A DNA stretch of 64,000 bases from NCBI RefSeq assembly GCF_963678635.1, contig NC_087067.1, positions 52,444,233 to 52,508,232 on the forward strand, given 5' to 3'. How positions within the stretch are numbered: the stretch's first letter is position 1; every line of letters starts with the position of its first letter. Shown here piece after piece: positions 24,183-35,839 of this stretch. This DNA comes from Symsagittifera roscoffensis. Taxonomy: Eukaryota > Xenacoelomorpha > Acoela > Convolutidae. A program made the position numbers and the translations under genes. The notes beneath the pieces were generated by a model that saw only the letters and a list, made by a program, of their open reading frames with translations, ran no database searches and had not been told where the DNA came from.

Positions 24183-24304
24183 TTTGAATCACCATAAAAA
24201 TACATGGCTGGGGCTCAATCGGATCCATTTCTAAGTCTTTATTGGCAAATACTTGACCACACAGCCATTAGTTCGTGTGCATATTTAGTTCATTTTTATT
24301 CTCG

Positions 24305-24495
24305 CGTTGCTTTCATTCGATAGGAATTGGAAAACAGTGTTCCCAACGTTGGTGATAAATAATCCAGATATGAACCTCACTACAAAGCAACTAGAAATCC
24401 GATATTTGGTGTTATAGTAAAAAAATAATTCGTGAAAATTCGGTAAGTGTTCCCTCTTCGAAGCAGGAACAAAATTTACAAACTGCGCCATAGAC
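24305..24495 (-). repeat. Diverged direct repeat at the downstream end of the gypsy fossil
   Basis: GAAAACAGTGTTCCCAACGT, then TGGTGATAAATAATCC and AATCCGATATTTGGT, match 31095-31290 in the same order and orientation at roughly 75% identity by eye. Position outside integrase at one end and outside gag at the other fits a pair of old LTR remnants. The sequence is also open as a hydrophobic protein on the minus strand, so an envelope-like 3' gene shared by two neighbouring elements is the alternative. Confidence 0.5.
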
Positions 24496-24507
24496 AAGTA
24501 ATATGAC

Positions 24508-25946
24508 AACAAAAGATGAAATCTACAAATTTTGGAATATGAAAAAAAAATGAATGAATTTACAGAATTCACAAAAAGGGTATCTACTTTAGAAAAATAA
24601 ATCTATTCTACAGACTGTAAAACTTAACATGAACATAAAAACATACAAAAAAGAATTGAAATAAAATTAAAATGAGTTTGATAAAATGAACAAAACAATT
24701 AAAATACTGAGAATTTTCAAATGAGTTTCGAATCAAATTCATCTAAGCGATTTTTGATCTCAGTGTCAATCGTTGAAGAGATTTCACTAATAATGTTAGT
24801 ATCCTGAATGGGGTGTAGGTGTGGATCCGCTGGGTGAAATTTAAAGAGCCGTCTGTATCGGGGTCTGACTAGCTCGTCCCGATTTAATAGATTTTTGTGA
24901 AGAGCAAGATAGAGTGGTATCAGCGACTAGACTGTGTCTCGAAGGAAGGTCCAATAGCGGCGTTAGGAAATCTGCAGGGGGTGTTTTTATTAAAATTGGC
25001 CAGGGGAGGAGCATGTGGGTCGTCATCTAACGTTATTACATCCGTGGCTATGTCCTGTTTTTCCAGAACGTTGTCGATATATTGCCGCTCACCGAAGAAT
25101 TTAGAAAAGCCTAAATTTCGTCGAGGACTAGACGGTCTTGGTTGGTGTTCCACCGTGGAAGGGTTTTCTGGGGTACTGTCCAGTTGGATCGGATTATTTC
25201 CGTGCGAAGTTTTTGGCAGGTTCGAACAAAAAGATGAAATCTACAAATTTTGGAATATGAAAAAAAAAATGAATGAATTTACAGAATTCACAAAAAGGGT
25301 ATCTCTTTTAGAAAAATAAATCTATTCTACAGACTGTAAAACTTAACATGTACATAAAAACATACAAAAAACAATTGAAATAAAATTAAAATGAGTTTGA
25401 TAAAACGAACAAAACAATTAAAATACTGAGAATTTTCAATTGAGTTTCGAATCAAATTCATCTAAGCGATTTTTGATCTCAGTGTCAATCGTTGAAGAGA
25501 TTTCACTAATAATGTTAGTATCCTGAATGGGGTGTAGGTGTGGATCCGCTGGGTGAAATTTAAAGAGCCGTCTGTATCGGGGGCTGACTAGCTCGTCCCG
25601 ATTTAATAGATTTTTGTGAAGAGCAAGATAGAGTGGTATCAGCGACTAGACTGTGTCTCGAAGGAAGGTCCAATAGCGGCGTTAGGAAATCTGCAGGCGG
25701 TGTTTTTATTAAAATTGGCCAGGGGAGGAGCATGTGGGTCGTCATCTAACGTTATTACATCCGTGGCTATGTCCTGTTTTTCCAGAACCTTGTCGATATA
25801 TTGTCGCTCACCGAAGAATTTAGAAAAGCCTAAATTTCGTCGAGGACTAGACGGTCTTGGTTGGTGTTCCACCGTGGAAGGGTTTTCTGGGGTACTGTCC
25901 AGTTGGATCGGATTATTTCCGTGCGAAGTTTTTGGCAGGTTCGAAC
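24508..25946 (-). repeat. 719-bp tandem duplication inside the gypsy tail
   Basis: 24508-25226 and 25227-25946 are near-identical (offset 719-720 bp, with only scattered single-base differences). The junction lies at TTCGAAC followed by AAAAAGATGAAATC, with AAC shared at both break ends. Each copy carries minus-strand words such as FSKFFGERQYID and DVITLDDDPHAPP. The high identity compared with the heavily decayed element shows that the duplication is much younger than the insertion. Confidence 0.85.
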
Positions 25947-26339
25947 CTGAGAGGTGTACCTCGGGTCCTCTCGGATGTCTGAGCGTTGAGAGTGAAGATT
26001 CGCCACCTGTAGCACTTATCTAATGGCTAGGATTTGACATAGCGTCCTGACTAAAAGCCATGTTTTTGTTTGACAAGTCATCGTCATCGAAACAGTCCTC
26101 GATTATCCCGTACCATGAGTTCAGGTCTGGAAAAGAAGAAGAACCAGAGGTGTTTTGCGATGACACTTGTATCACAACTAAATCTGTGGTCGGCTTCTGT
26201 AGTTGTGGCTGTCTTAGCTGTGCCCTGCTTGAGCTGACTGTGGTCTCTTCCAATGGTCATCTTCGAAGGTGACAGTTTTTCTTTTTCCTTTTTCCTGCTA
26301 AAATCGAAGCAGGGTAATATTTTGATGATGTTTTCCTTT

Positions 26340-27525
26340 ACAAAGTTTAAGGAGGGTTATCTTTTTTTCCTTTCAGCCACCCTTTTATAATTTTTTTCTC
26401 CAGAGAACAACTTCTTCGTAGATCTGCCGTTTTTGCCGGATCTTGTCAGGTCAGTCGGGGGAGTCACAGAACGGGTTAGGTTTAAAGATAGATAGTCCTC
26501 TGAGTCTGCAACCATGTAAATGTCAGCATCCATGTAGCCATCTTCTTCCCGTCGTACAATTGCCAATTCGTTGCCCGTGGATCCGATAACATAGACTTTC
26601 CTTTATCGAAACGGTTATTAGTGGAAACCAGGTTTTTCCACCTGGTGTTTGCAGTTCTATAAAAATGTTTCACAAAGGGGTGCAATCTATCGAAGGTTGT
26701 TTTGATATCCAAGCAGTTTTTTTGATCGGAGAATTAAAAGAAGGTTTTAGTAACTCGAACAACATGGCTAATAAGTTATTTTTTGCTTTTTTACAGGTCT
26801 TCCCAAAAGTCCGATAGATCTATGATTTCCAACTTTAAAATAGATGATCTCGATTTTGAATTTTTCACAAAAGAGTTTGAAATCGTGAGATAAAAAACAG
26901 GATTTATGGTCTACTCTAATGGTTCTTTGAAATCCATGAAGAATACAGTAATCGCTTAGATAGAAGATAACGGAATTTGAGGCCGTGTTTTTCAATACGT
27001 TTGCAAAGTAAAACTTTCTAAAACGATCACTGCAGAGTAGGATGAACTTTTTTTGTTCCCCAAAGAGGCTCCAACGATCTTACGAAGTCCAAAATTAGTT
27101 CCTCATTCGCAAACAAAAACGTGGAAAGCTTTGTCATGTGTTCCGTTCCCAGTAAATATTTGAGGTTCTTTCCGGATTTCAGGAACTAATTGCATGACTT
27201 CCCATGGTGAAATGTTTTCCTGTAGATGTGTGGTCATCAAATGAGTTCTGCTAGAATCTTCATTCAAAAATGGCCCGTATGGTTTTCATTTAACATTGAG
27301 CTGAATGTTCCACGAATAGCTGCTGGCACTACTAGTTTGTTTTCCAGTAAACGGAGATAGTCCTTCACATGAATGGCTTCTTCGTAGTTTTTCTTGTAGG
27401 TTTTGTGAACCCCCATTGGTCGTCCAATTCTGATCGTGGTATGTAAAAGCTTTTTCGAGCAGTGTTCTTCCAAAGTTATAGGGGATTGGAGTTTTAAAAG
27501 GACCGGTTTATATCTATTCAAAAGG
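26340..27525 (-). mobile_element. Integrase region of the gypsy fossil
   Basis: The segment near 27264-27521 reads DYLRLLENKLVVPAAIRG followed by ENHTGHF, the zinc-binding HHCC type of region that precedes gypsy integrase cores. The core-like part near 26768-26995 includes SDYCILHGFQRTIRVDH. A C-terminal part with RTANTRWKNL and ATNWQLYDGKK near 26550-26700 is followed by basic and serine-rich sequence. In intact relatives the enzyme joins the cDNA to host DNA. It is broken here. Confidence 0.6.
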
Positions 27526-27765
27526 TTTGTGTGGTCGTTCGAGAGGTAGTCGTCATTGAATTTTAAAGCTATTTTGTGCTCTTCTGGCTTAATAACTAAA
27601 AGGCCGGAAATTTTATTGACAATAACTATACCGAGGGGCCTCTTTTTCCGTGAAATGAGTTCTTTATTTTGCTAAAAAATGTAAAAGAACGTTGTCAGAT
27701 TAAAACCAAGTCGAACGAATTTTCAACTTCCGACGGGACATTACTAATAAAAACTGAATTTGAGT

Positions 27766-28200
27766 TTACAGCGACCGATATACAGATTTTGTATTTACAC
27801 AATTAAAAGGGTTTTCATTAGATTTTATATTCCGAGTTGTGCCGATAAACACGACGACAAATTCCTCGTCGTGATGTGAGGGGTAAGGCTTTGCCAGACG
27901 GTAACCTAGATAGAATTTCACTAAAACATATTTTTCCCTGTAAACTAAAAAGTAATAACCTGTAACCCAACGGGTTAATCTGCTATGCATAGTTTTATTG
28001 CTCTGATTGGCTGAAAGGATCAAAGAAAGGCTCTATGGTCTGTCACAATTTCGAATTCCGAGCCAAAAAAGATAATTTTCAAATGTTGTGATGCCCATAC
28101 TACACCCAATAGTTCTAGTTTATTGTTGGAATACTTTCTTTCATGATTATTTAAGAATCTTGAGGCGAATGCAATCTTCTATCACTGTCACTCCTTGAAA
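27766..28200 (-). mobile_element. RNase H region of the gypsy fossil
   Basis: Minus-strand words NKTMHSRLTRWVTGYYFLV match the segment between RNase H and integrase in gypsy elements, where the consensus is roughly RxxRWxxxLxxYxFxIxYxxG. It sits directly between RT and integrase remnants and is broken. Confidence 0.55.
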
Positions 28201-28399
28201 TTGTTCTAAGGTTGCTCCCAGGCCACTTTGAGAAAGGTCTGTTTTTATTCTAGTTTCTTCTAGAAGTGGCTTTTTTTGTTACATTTACATATTCTGACTT
28301 CAAGTTTCCAAAAGCAAGGGCTATTATCCCTTTTTAAACTGTTTTCTTGTTTAATAGGGGACGAAGGTTGAGCTAAAAGTATGATGGTTTGAGAAAAAT

Positions 28400-29260
28400 C
28401 TTACATACTGGTTTAATGAGCCAAAGAACGATCGTAACTCCGAGATATTTTGGGCATTGGAAAGTTTTTGATAGCGTCGGCATTGCCGACCAACGGTCGT
28501 ACTCCGTCTCCAGAAGTTTTAGGTCTAAAAGTTTGAGCTAAAAGTATTCCGAGCGAAAAGTATTTGAGCTTAAAGTTTTTGATAGCGTCGGCATTGCCGA
28601 CCAACAGTCGTACTCCGTCTCCAGAAATTTTAAGTCTAAAAATACCATTTTTTGTAAGAATGCGCGTTTTCTTCGTTTAACCGCCCTTTTGTTCTTGTCT
28701 AGGATTGTCAGTATTCTATTTAAAATTGATTTATTTTCGTCTAGAGATCCTTTCGAAGCAACCAGAGTGTCGTCTGTATAGCAATTTGTACACGGTATAC
28801 TCTTGAAAATCTTTGGGCAAGTCGCCTTAACTGTAAAATCCGTTTAAAAATTGATACGTGCCCGTTGCATTACCACTTACAGTACTGAAGTTACACTGTT
28901 TTTGTATTTACGCAAAATTTAAATTAGTATAAGCCTTTTTCAAGTCTAAATTGCTAAAACAGACCTGCCTAGCGAAAATTTCTAATAGTTTAATAGCAGC
29001 GTTGTCTAGTACTTCATGAATGTTGGCATCTGATATTTATTTTGAAAACTCTGATCTTTAAGTAATTCAGAGCCCAACGCCAGTTTGATCGAGCCATCTT
29101 TCTTTCTTGTTATAACAATCGGACTAATAAAATAAACCTCGTCGATTTTCTCTGATGATTTTACATTGAGACCTTCGGTCGGTCTTCTTTCTTTTTAGCT
29201 CTTCATTTACGCCCAAGAGTAGATGCAAAGTAATTCTTCTGCATTTTCCTGAACTGCTTT
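28400..29260 (-). mobile_element. Reverse transcriptase region of the gypsy fossil, with a ~112-bp internal duplication
   Basis: GDGVRPLVGNADAIKNFPMP matches the RT thumb/connection region, where the family usually reads G-x-P-x-x-K-x-x-A-I-x-x-F-P-x-P. The stretch GATAGCGTCGGCATTGCCGA followed by CCAAC occurs twice, near 28468-28495 and 28578-28605, within direct repeats of about 75 bp. The wider region is broken. Confidence 0.55.
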
Positions 29261-29429
29261 AGACTAAGAATGGAAATTTATTAGCTTGCGATGGTTCGAA
29301 ATTTTTTCAACTCCGATAAAAAACATTTTCAAATAAAGAAAAATTGTTCGAATGAAAGGAAAGTTTGTTCAACATACTCTCAATTGGTGACTGGCCGACT
29401 GAACAAATGGGCTTGGTACACTTCTTCAG

Positions 29430-30170
29430 TTAGATTTCGATCCATAGTTTGGGTGGGTTATCTATTCTCAATTTTTTGCATTCGTGTCCTCCAGTAGTGA
29501 AAAACTGCGTCTCTTCACAAATATATTCATTAGATTGGGTCTTGATGATTATTTTTCCTAGGATGTTGATCGTGTCGTGTGTGAAATTGCAGTATACTTT
29601 TATGATCCTTTTCTCCGCTGGGTAAATTCTTAGGTTGGAATATCTGAATGTAAGTTTGTGTGAGAGATTGTGTTTTATAAAAATAACTGGGCTCGTCGAA
29701 TCTGCAGGATCATTTTGATTTACAATCATCTCCCATCCCAATCCTAGGTTCAAGTGTTTCTTAGTTTTCAGTCCGTTCTCGTCCTATACAGTTTTAACGT
29801 TCAACAACTCAAAACTTTCATCGTCACTCTGTCTGTTTTCGTTCCAAGCATTTATCACTCCACTTTTTTCTTGATTAGCGCTCCAAGAATTCTCCGGCGG
29901 GACGTATGTTCAAATCTCGGTACATACATGATTAATTTTTTCAAATGGTGGTTTGTTGCGAAGTTTACAAAATTTGGTGAAATTTCCTCTATAATTACAA
30001 ATTTTACAGATGATGTTCTTCGCTGAACATACATTCAAGTGGCCCTTAGTAAACGCGTTGCCGCATTTCATGCGTGGTTTACTCCTTTCTATGTTGAGGT
30101 TTGGTTCTTTCCTTATCTGGTTCTGTACATTAAAAGATTCAAAAGTCGGCCTTCTAAACAAATATCTCGC
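29430..30170 (-). mobile_element. Zinc-knuckle and protease region of the gypsy fossil
   Basis: Near 29920-30090 the minus strand reads KCGNAFTKGHLNVCSAKN and CKICNYRGNFTKFC, the paired knuckle arrangement (CxxC...GHxxxC, CxxCxxxGHFxxxC) of gypsy gag proteins. A 107-codon frame follows at 29430-29753 with ILGKIIIKTQSNEYICEETQ-like sequence in the expected protease position. It is broken. Confidence 0.6.
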
Positions 30171-30208
30171 CAGATTCTCGCCATAATTTTCTGACGAGTA
30201 AAAAATCC

Positions 30209-30893
30209 TTATTCGTCTTGTAAAACCTGACTGAGAGCTTCTGAGGGTTTGATTTCAGCTGATAGGAATTTCCGTTGGATTTCGCTTTTGTTCATGTTGC
30301 ATATGAAGACGTGGTTATTCCATTCCGCTTTGTCGGTCTCCTCAATGGTACATGTACTAGCGAGAGCTGTCAGCGCGTCCCAGTTTTGTACAAATGGCAC
30401 CCGATCTTTTTGTTCGCGATTTAACAAAAATTACCCTTCGAAAGTTGTATTAGGAGTTTTTATTAAGGCAACGTCTAGAAGTTCCAAAATTCATTAAATG
30501 ATATGGCTAAAATATTCACCCGAGCCTTTTTTTTGGGCGAAGAATCTTTTTCCCTTGCTGCCGAGTGCTAAAAATAGGACAGAGCGTAGCTTCTTGTCGG
30601 CCTGTGCTCGTCTCATACGATTGAATTTTTTCTTCTCTTCGTTGATCAGCTTTTCATCAGCGGCTTCGTATAGTTTCATTGCGTTTTTGTTCTTCGCTTG
30701 TCTACTGACTCTAGCGGTGACTAGCTCACTTCCTGCTGGTTGTTCCAGAATTGGAATTCGAGTTTCCGATACCTCCGGTCCATTAAAACTATCGTTGTCG
30801 CTCCACTGGGTCAGAAATGTGATGGCTCTATGGTATGATTTGGCCAGAGTGAGGGGATTCCACGCATCTTCGATTCTTTTGACTGCTTCTTAA
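30209..30893 (-). mobile_element. Gag (matrix/capsid) region of the gypsy fossil
   Basis: Minus-strand segments include MLNREQKDRVPFVQNWDALT and WNNHVFICNMNKSEIQRKFL (capsid-like, ending next to the zinc-knuckle region) and, upstream, a basic segment with NEEKKKFNRMRRAQADKKLR. The long frame on the other strand (30498-30893) is a shadow. It is broken and old. Confidence 0.5.
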
Positions 30894-31094
30894 AAAATAA
30901 TTCTAACAGACTACTTAGTTATGTACAGGATATGTACAATAACTTAAAATAAAATAAGGTATAAATGAATAGTGAATTGAAGCGTTTGTTGTAAAACTAA
31001 CACCAATTAAAATTGATCGACGGAGGGTCGAATCATGTAATGTGTTGACTAGTATCTTTTCAATATCGAAAATCATACAAACATAGTTATAGAA

Positions 31095-31290
31095 ATAAAC
31101 CAGAACAGCTTTCAGTCGTTAAGACATGGAAAACAGTTTGACCAACGTTGGAGATAAACAATCCAAATGTGAACTTTACCGCAAACCCTATTAAAATCCG
31201 ATATTTGGTTTTGAAATCAAATATATCATTACGAAAATTCGAAAACTGAAATCAAGCACTAGGAAAAAAATAGCCAAGCCCATATACATC
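31095..31290 (-). repeat. Diverged direct repeat at the upstream end of the gypsy fossil
   Basis: This is the partner of 24305-24495. It lies about 200 bp upstream of the gag remnant, the usual distance from a 5' LTR to gag. It overlaps a 109-codon minus-strand hydrophobic frame (31191-31520, with MYMGLAIFFLVLDFSF), so envelope-derived sequence of a neighbouring element remains possible. Confidence 0.45.
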
Positions 31291-31704
31291 TTGTATGCTG
31301 TTTTGACGCGTACCCAGTGGGTCTTTACTATCATAGTCCTCTCTCCCAGCTTCCATATTTTCGTCATTTTTTTTGTCTTCGTAAAAATTGATATTTGTTT
31401 ATTTAAAAGTGCTTCTGATTCATTCACTGAGAGAGGGGGTGCTATAGATGCTTTTCTGAGGTTTTTGACTATAATGGGAAAGACCCCACTCACTTCCTTT
31501 TTGAAAGTTTTTTTAAACATTTTGTTCTTTCAAAATTTTCACAGCCAATTAAAAAAAGATGACAAGAAAGTTAACAAATTGGTTTCTATGGGCATTTAAT
31601 TTTTTTTAGGAAACCGCTGCACTTGAAAGAAAAACAATCAAATATATGTTATTCAATTTTTTTTTAAAACTTTAAAAAAACCATTCTGTGCATTCTCTGC
31701 AATG

Positions 31705-31965
31705 TAAGTGTAAACCGCAACAGGCCAAAATCAGATTTGTTGCGGAATCCGCAACATTGTTACTTTTCTTTGATCTTTTCAGCTGCTTTGGATTCCACAA
31801 ACAAATACCTAAATCACTGTACCGCTCAAAATTGCTCCAAAAATAGGCAAACTTGCGAAATCCGCAACTGTACTTGCGGAATTCAGAATAGTTTGTGGAA
31901 TCCGCAAATAAATGATAGAACATTTGAATCGTTAAATTGAGCTGATTGCGGATTGCGGATTCCAG
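31705..31965. repeat. Cluster of palindromic GCGGAATCCGC words
   Basis: TTGCGGAATCCGCAAC, GAAATCCGCAACTG, TTGCGGAATTC, TTTGTGGAATCCGCAAATA and GATTGCGGATTGCGGATTCC occur within 260 bp. The core is a palindrome. The same words form an array at 59.85-60.17 kb and occur singly near 37.41, 40.19, 44.74 and 51.61 kb. Confidence 0.65.
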
Positions 31966-32039
31966 TTACCTTTTTGTTTATATGTGGTAACGTTTTAATT
32001 AATATCTTTTGTTTACTAGGTGTTCACCAAAAAGTTCAA

Positions 32040-32310
32040 TCTCAGCTACGTTGATAAGCTACCAGTCGTAATTCCTGTCATCATTTTCGATCTCAACTCC
32101 TGTAACCCAACTACGATCGATCCCAATTTCTAATTCAACTTCAATCCCGATACCTGTCATCAACTTCGATCTCAGTTCCTGTAACCCAACTTCGATCCCA
32201 ATTCATGTAACCCAATTTCGATCCTGATTCTTGTAAACAAACTTTGATCCCAATTCCTGTAACCCAACTTCAATCCCAATTCCTGTCATCAATCTCATTT
32301 CCTGGAAAGT
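32040..32310. repeat. Minisatellite, ~29-bp unit (CGATCCCAATTCCTGTAACC)
   Basis: Units such as TTCGATCCCAATTCATGTAA, CCCAACTTCAATCCCAATTC and CGATCTCAGTTCCTGTAACC repeat about eight times with changes. No coding sense is seen. Confidence 0.75.
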
Positions 32311-32775
32311 GAACAAATTGAACAAGCTTATACTCGCATCTAAATTAATCAATTCATTTCAATCAATTAATTCAGTTGAAAAATAAATACTTTAGCTTAG
32401 CCTTGTTCGAGTGTTTTCAATTTGCGAACAGATAGTTTGATAAGGCAAAACTTTCGGGAAACTATTTTTGTTTTTGCAATTAAAATTTACTTCAGCTGTA
32501 ATTGTTCAAGTTTTGTTATTTTTTCATCTAAAACGGATAAACTCAAAATAGTTTCTCTGAATATTTAATTTACTTCTTATGAGCAAATTACACCAAATAG
32601 ATAGTTTACTCCCTATGAGCAACTTTGACGGGCCGGCATAATTTTCAGACAGCATACAGTAAAAAGAATACGGCAAATTACGGTTTATTTAATGAGATCA
32701 ATTAACAACAAACAGTCATAAGAAAAGAATCAAGACAACGAACAGTAAAAACAGTTCAAGTTGTTCATTCCGAGT
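32310..32775. other. Stretch with no recognisable gene
   Basis: AT-rich DNA with a weak two-copy repeat near 32555-32630 (TTACTTCTTATGAGCAA and TTACTCCCTATGAGCAA). It lies just downstream of the minus-strand gene that ends at 32775. Confidence 0.4.
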
Positions 32776-34140
32776 CATAAAAAATTCAGGGCGGACTCGG
32801 CCATATTATGTCTAAATACTTCTCGGTAATTATCCTCTACGGCATATCTACCACGGCATCCATTTATATGGCATCGGGTTGTGCTCATGAGGAAATCTCT
32901 GTGTTCGTTGAACTTGAGAGATTTGATCTGAGTGTCTAGCTCACGTTCGTTTTCTGCTGCCAACAAGTCCCATTTTACCCTCAGCACAGAATCTCAAGAT
33001 CGATGGCATCCCAAAAAATCCTGATGTTATACTGCCCAAAAGTTTAGCACCACAGTGTGTGGATGATAAACCAATGGCCTTTCTGGTTACTGGTGTAGCC
33101 GGAACCAATATGAAAATTTGTCCTGTTCTTTTTTTCCTCATCAAGACAACGCATCGTTTTATTGCCAAAAATTTCGCAAAAATTTGGCTACTTGGATCTA
33201 TAATATCACTCGGATCGCAGCAAACATTGTTTTAAAACGAAGCACAAGAGAATAAAAGAATAAATCATGTTTGTTTTTGGAAAAACCACAAAATTGAAAC
33301 AAACAGCTACATACCAAAAAACATTCTTCAGCAAGGTCCGTCAACACAGAAGACATTCTCAGATTGACATCCGCATTTTCGATGGAACTTATTCCAGCAA
33401 TTCCTCGTTTATTTGAATAATCAAAATGAAACTTTTCTCCGGCGCGCAAGATAGTCGATCCTGGCTAAAACCACAAATTAGAATACAGTGTATAATTAGA
33501 ATGCGGTATGTTTAATGCCGATAAAAATAGGAATTAGTTGCATCCGGAACGCATCATAAATTTTCAGGATATCAGATGAAATCGATGATCATACAAAATA
33601 TAAGGATACACAATTGATTAATTACATGATAATTTTACCGGTATTACACCGTTGATGCAAGGAGCAAACTTCAAGGGAATGTCATTTTCTGGCAACTTAA
33701 AACAATCAAGGCGACTCAAAATATCTTCCTGCGGATTTTCCTTCTTGTATGTTTTTTGTAGCCTCGGAATCTGAGGGTTTTTGTTCGGGTCTAAATTTCT
33801 CAGCATCCCTATTCAAGAATTTTATGAAAGCATCTGGCAGTGATTCTACGGCGACTCGTTTCCTTGACTCACCTTGTGACTCGTTTCTCAACTCGGAGAA
33901 CCTACCGTATAAACTGCCACTGCATGTTGGTCCATTACCCGCAGTATCCTGAGGTTTGTCGACCAAACAAATTGTACACTGGGACACAAAAGGGTCGTTG
34001 ATGATGACAATCCTTTTTTTGACACTCCCAGCATGTTCGAAAAAGACCATCGAGTCCCTTTGCAGTAGTATGGGTTTGAACGATAGTTAATCTTTTCTTG
34101 AACTCCGCCTTCTGCGGAACGGATGACACAAATATCATTG
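32775..34140 (-). CDS. Multi-exon gene with SET-like C-terminal motif, possibly decayed
   Basis: Minus-strand exons can be placed by splice signals: about 33639-34140 (donor CCG|GTAAAA), 33315-33464 (acceptor GGTTTTAG, donor TTG|GTATGT) and 32775-33197 (acceptor ATTATAG, stop TGA). The middle exon reads PGSTILRAGEKFHFDYSNKRG, which resembles the end of SET lysine-methyltransferase domains (IxAGEELxFDYGD). The first exon has Cys/His-containing words (CWECQKKDCHHQRPFC; FVSQCTICLV), but these come from different frames. The last exon is lysine-rich, then CHINGCRGRYAVEDNYRE. At least two frame changes are needed within exons, near 33.75 and 32.99 kb, so this is either a decayed gene, has very short introns, or carries sequence errors. 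The catalytic NHS motif of SET was not seen. The 5' end is unknown. Confidence 0.4.
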
Positions 34141-34744
34141 TGTTATTGGAAATTTCTTATATTCCATGCTGCTGCGTTTTCTTTGCTGTCATCTGGGACA
34201 CTAAAGATGGCACTTCCCGGCCAATCAGACCATTTAATTTTAACGCTCCAATCGCTGATTATGGATAAAGTTTTAGCACTTTCTCAGATGGAAGTGACGG
34301 CATCGAGGACTTGTACTTTTTCCTTTACCCGAAAAATTCTACTTAGCATGATGACATGGATGAAAGTCTATAATATATGGTTGAACTGAGGAGCAATTGA
34401 ATGATTGAAATGAAATGAGTCTTGGTTCAAGAATTGACAAAAGACAGTTTTTCCCTGATACAGTTATCAGTATGACGCCTTCATTGTCAATTAGCCGTTT
34501 TATCTTTAAGCAGTCATTATTGCATAGATGATACAGTCGCTTGGTCTGCTAGAAAGAGTGGAAAGTGTCGAAGCTATTCCTTGTCGGACTCTTATCTTGA
34601 TATCCTTGTGTTTCGATTATTTGGTGCTGATAAGTGATGGGAGCTTTGCCGCTAAATTGAAATCAGTTCATCCTCATCTTGTGCTCATTTTTAGTTGCAT
34701 CTCTCATTTTTCATCCCAATCTAGTAAAAACTTACGGACTCAAG

Positions 34745-35167
34745 TTAAATGTCCAACGCCGAAAGCTCATGTTCAGTGCCTTCCAGTTCTTCATCACCAA
34801 TTGCAGTGCCTTCTAACATCCCTGTGCCTCCGTTACCACTCGCAGCACCAGAGACGACATCATTTGCTCCTCCGACACCGGTAACGCCTTTGAGAGCACC
34901 ACCGCGACCTTTTGCCTCGCCAATTTTGCCCACATACCCCTCTGCTACATGTGCATTCAGGCCCCTCGATGGTACATCAGTGCCATTCTCAGTAGTATTA
35001 GCCATATCTAGCCTACCTGGATTCCTACATGTCGGCATCACCGTATCCGAATTCTCATTGGCCATCGGCTTTTCCCCACTATCGAGAAGTTGAAAGACAG
35101 CCGCATGACCATGAGAGGTGAACCTACATTCCCAGGGGCCCACGAGCCGATGATCCCACGGAATCAC
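34745..35167 (-). CDS. Glycine-rich reading frame, uncharacterised
   Basis: This is a 140-codon minus-strand frame with a Gly/Ala-rich stretch (VGKIGEAKGRGGALKGVTGV and continuing GG-N-D-V-V) and an acidic end (GDEELEGTEHELSALD). The opposite strand is also open (proline/serine-rich), as is usual opposite Gly-rich codons, so the strand is not certain. The Gly-rich repeats recall the collagen-like stretch in the gene at the right edge (63.0-64.0 kb), but without the same regular G-x-x periodicity. It could be a distant, decayed relative or an unrelated low-complexity exon. Confidence 0.3.
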   Translation of the reverse strand: MIPWDHRLVGPWECRFTSHGHAAVFQLLDSGEKPMANENSDTVMPTCRNPGRLDMANTTENGTDVPSRGLNAHVAEGYVGKIGEAKGRGGALKGVTGVGGANDVVSGAASGNGGTGMLEGTAIGDEELEGTEHELSALDI

Positions 35168-35839
35168 CAGACCACAGGAACAACGAGCCCACAGAAAGCC
35201 GCAAAAGGGATCATGCAGAGCAAGATAATGTAGGCGAAACCGTAAGTTGAAGAAAAAACTTCAAAACTAAACATATTACACAAGCCTAAAAAGTTTTGAT
35301 AAACCAAGTATTGAAACTAAATCACATTCAATTTTAGCAACATGGAAAAGCCTCCCGATCCGAAAACCCAATAATAAAAGAGACTGTCAAAGAAGCCATT
35401 TTACAGAATGTCGAGAAGTCGAATGACAGCGCCGATAAAAGAAACGGAACCTTGACCCACAAAGAACAATTGACCTTGTTCAGGGTCCTTGTCACGTTTC
35501 TGTTCACGTGCACAGGGATGCTCGCGAAATGATCATCAACACCACCGTAGATGGTGTCGTCCAGGCGTTTGTCAACATAGAGGGAAAAAAGCCGCTTCCG
35601 TGGAGCTGAGCATAGAAACAGCACCCTGTAAGTACCTTTTTAAATCAAAAACACTGATTTGATAAAAAAACACTGATGACACGATTTGATGACTCAATTT
35701 TGTAGTGTCAACTTCTTGCGTCTCCCACTATTTCAGTCTGGCTAGTACAGGGTATGAAATTGTACTATACAGAGGCCAGAACCCATTTGAGAGAATCAAT
35801 ATGAATTATGTTGATATGTTGATCAGCGGGCTTTTCGGG

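Larger units (their letters stand above)
24305..31520 (-). mobile_element. Fossil Ty3/gypsy LTR retrotransposon
   Basis: Minus-strand remnants appear in canonical order from high to low coordinates: a gag region (30.2-30.9 kb), CCHC zinc knuckles (near 30.0 kb), a protease-region frame (29.4-29.75 kb), reverse transcriptase (28.4-29.25 kb), RNase H (27.8-28.2 kb) and integrase (26.3-27.5 kb). The order RT-RNaseH-IN places it in Ty3/gypsy rather than Copia. A serine/proline/acidic tail region follows integrase. Diverged direct repeats flank the body (see separate entries). It is broken in many places and clearly old. The span and ends are approximate. Confidence 0.75.

Noticed and set aside
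24897-26023. Plus-strand frames of 135-140 codons in the 719-bp duplication
   Set aside because: They run antisense to the gypsy fossil's tail, and the second exists only because of the duplication. There are no independent coding signals.
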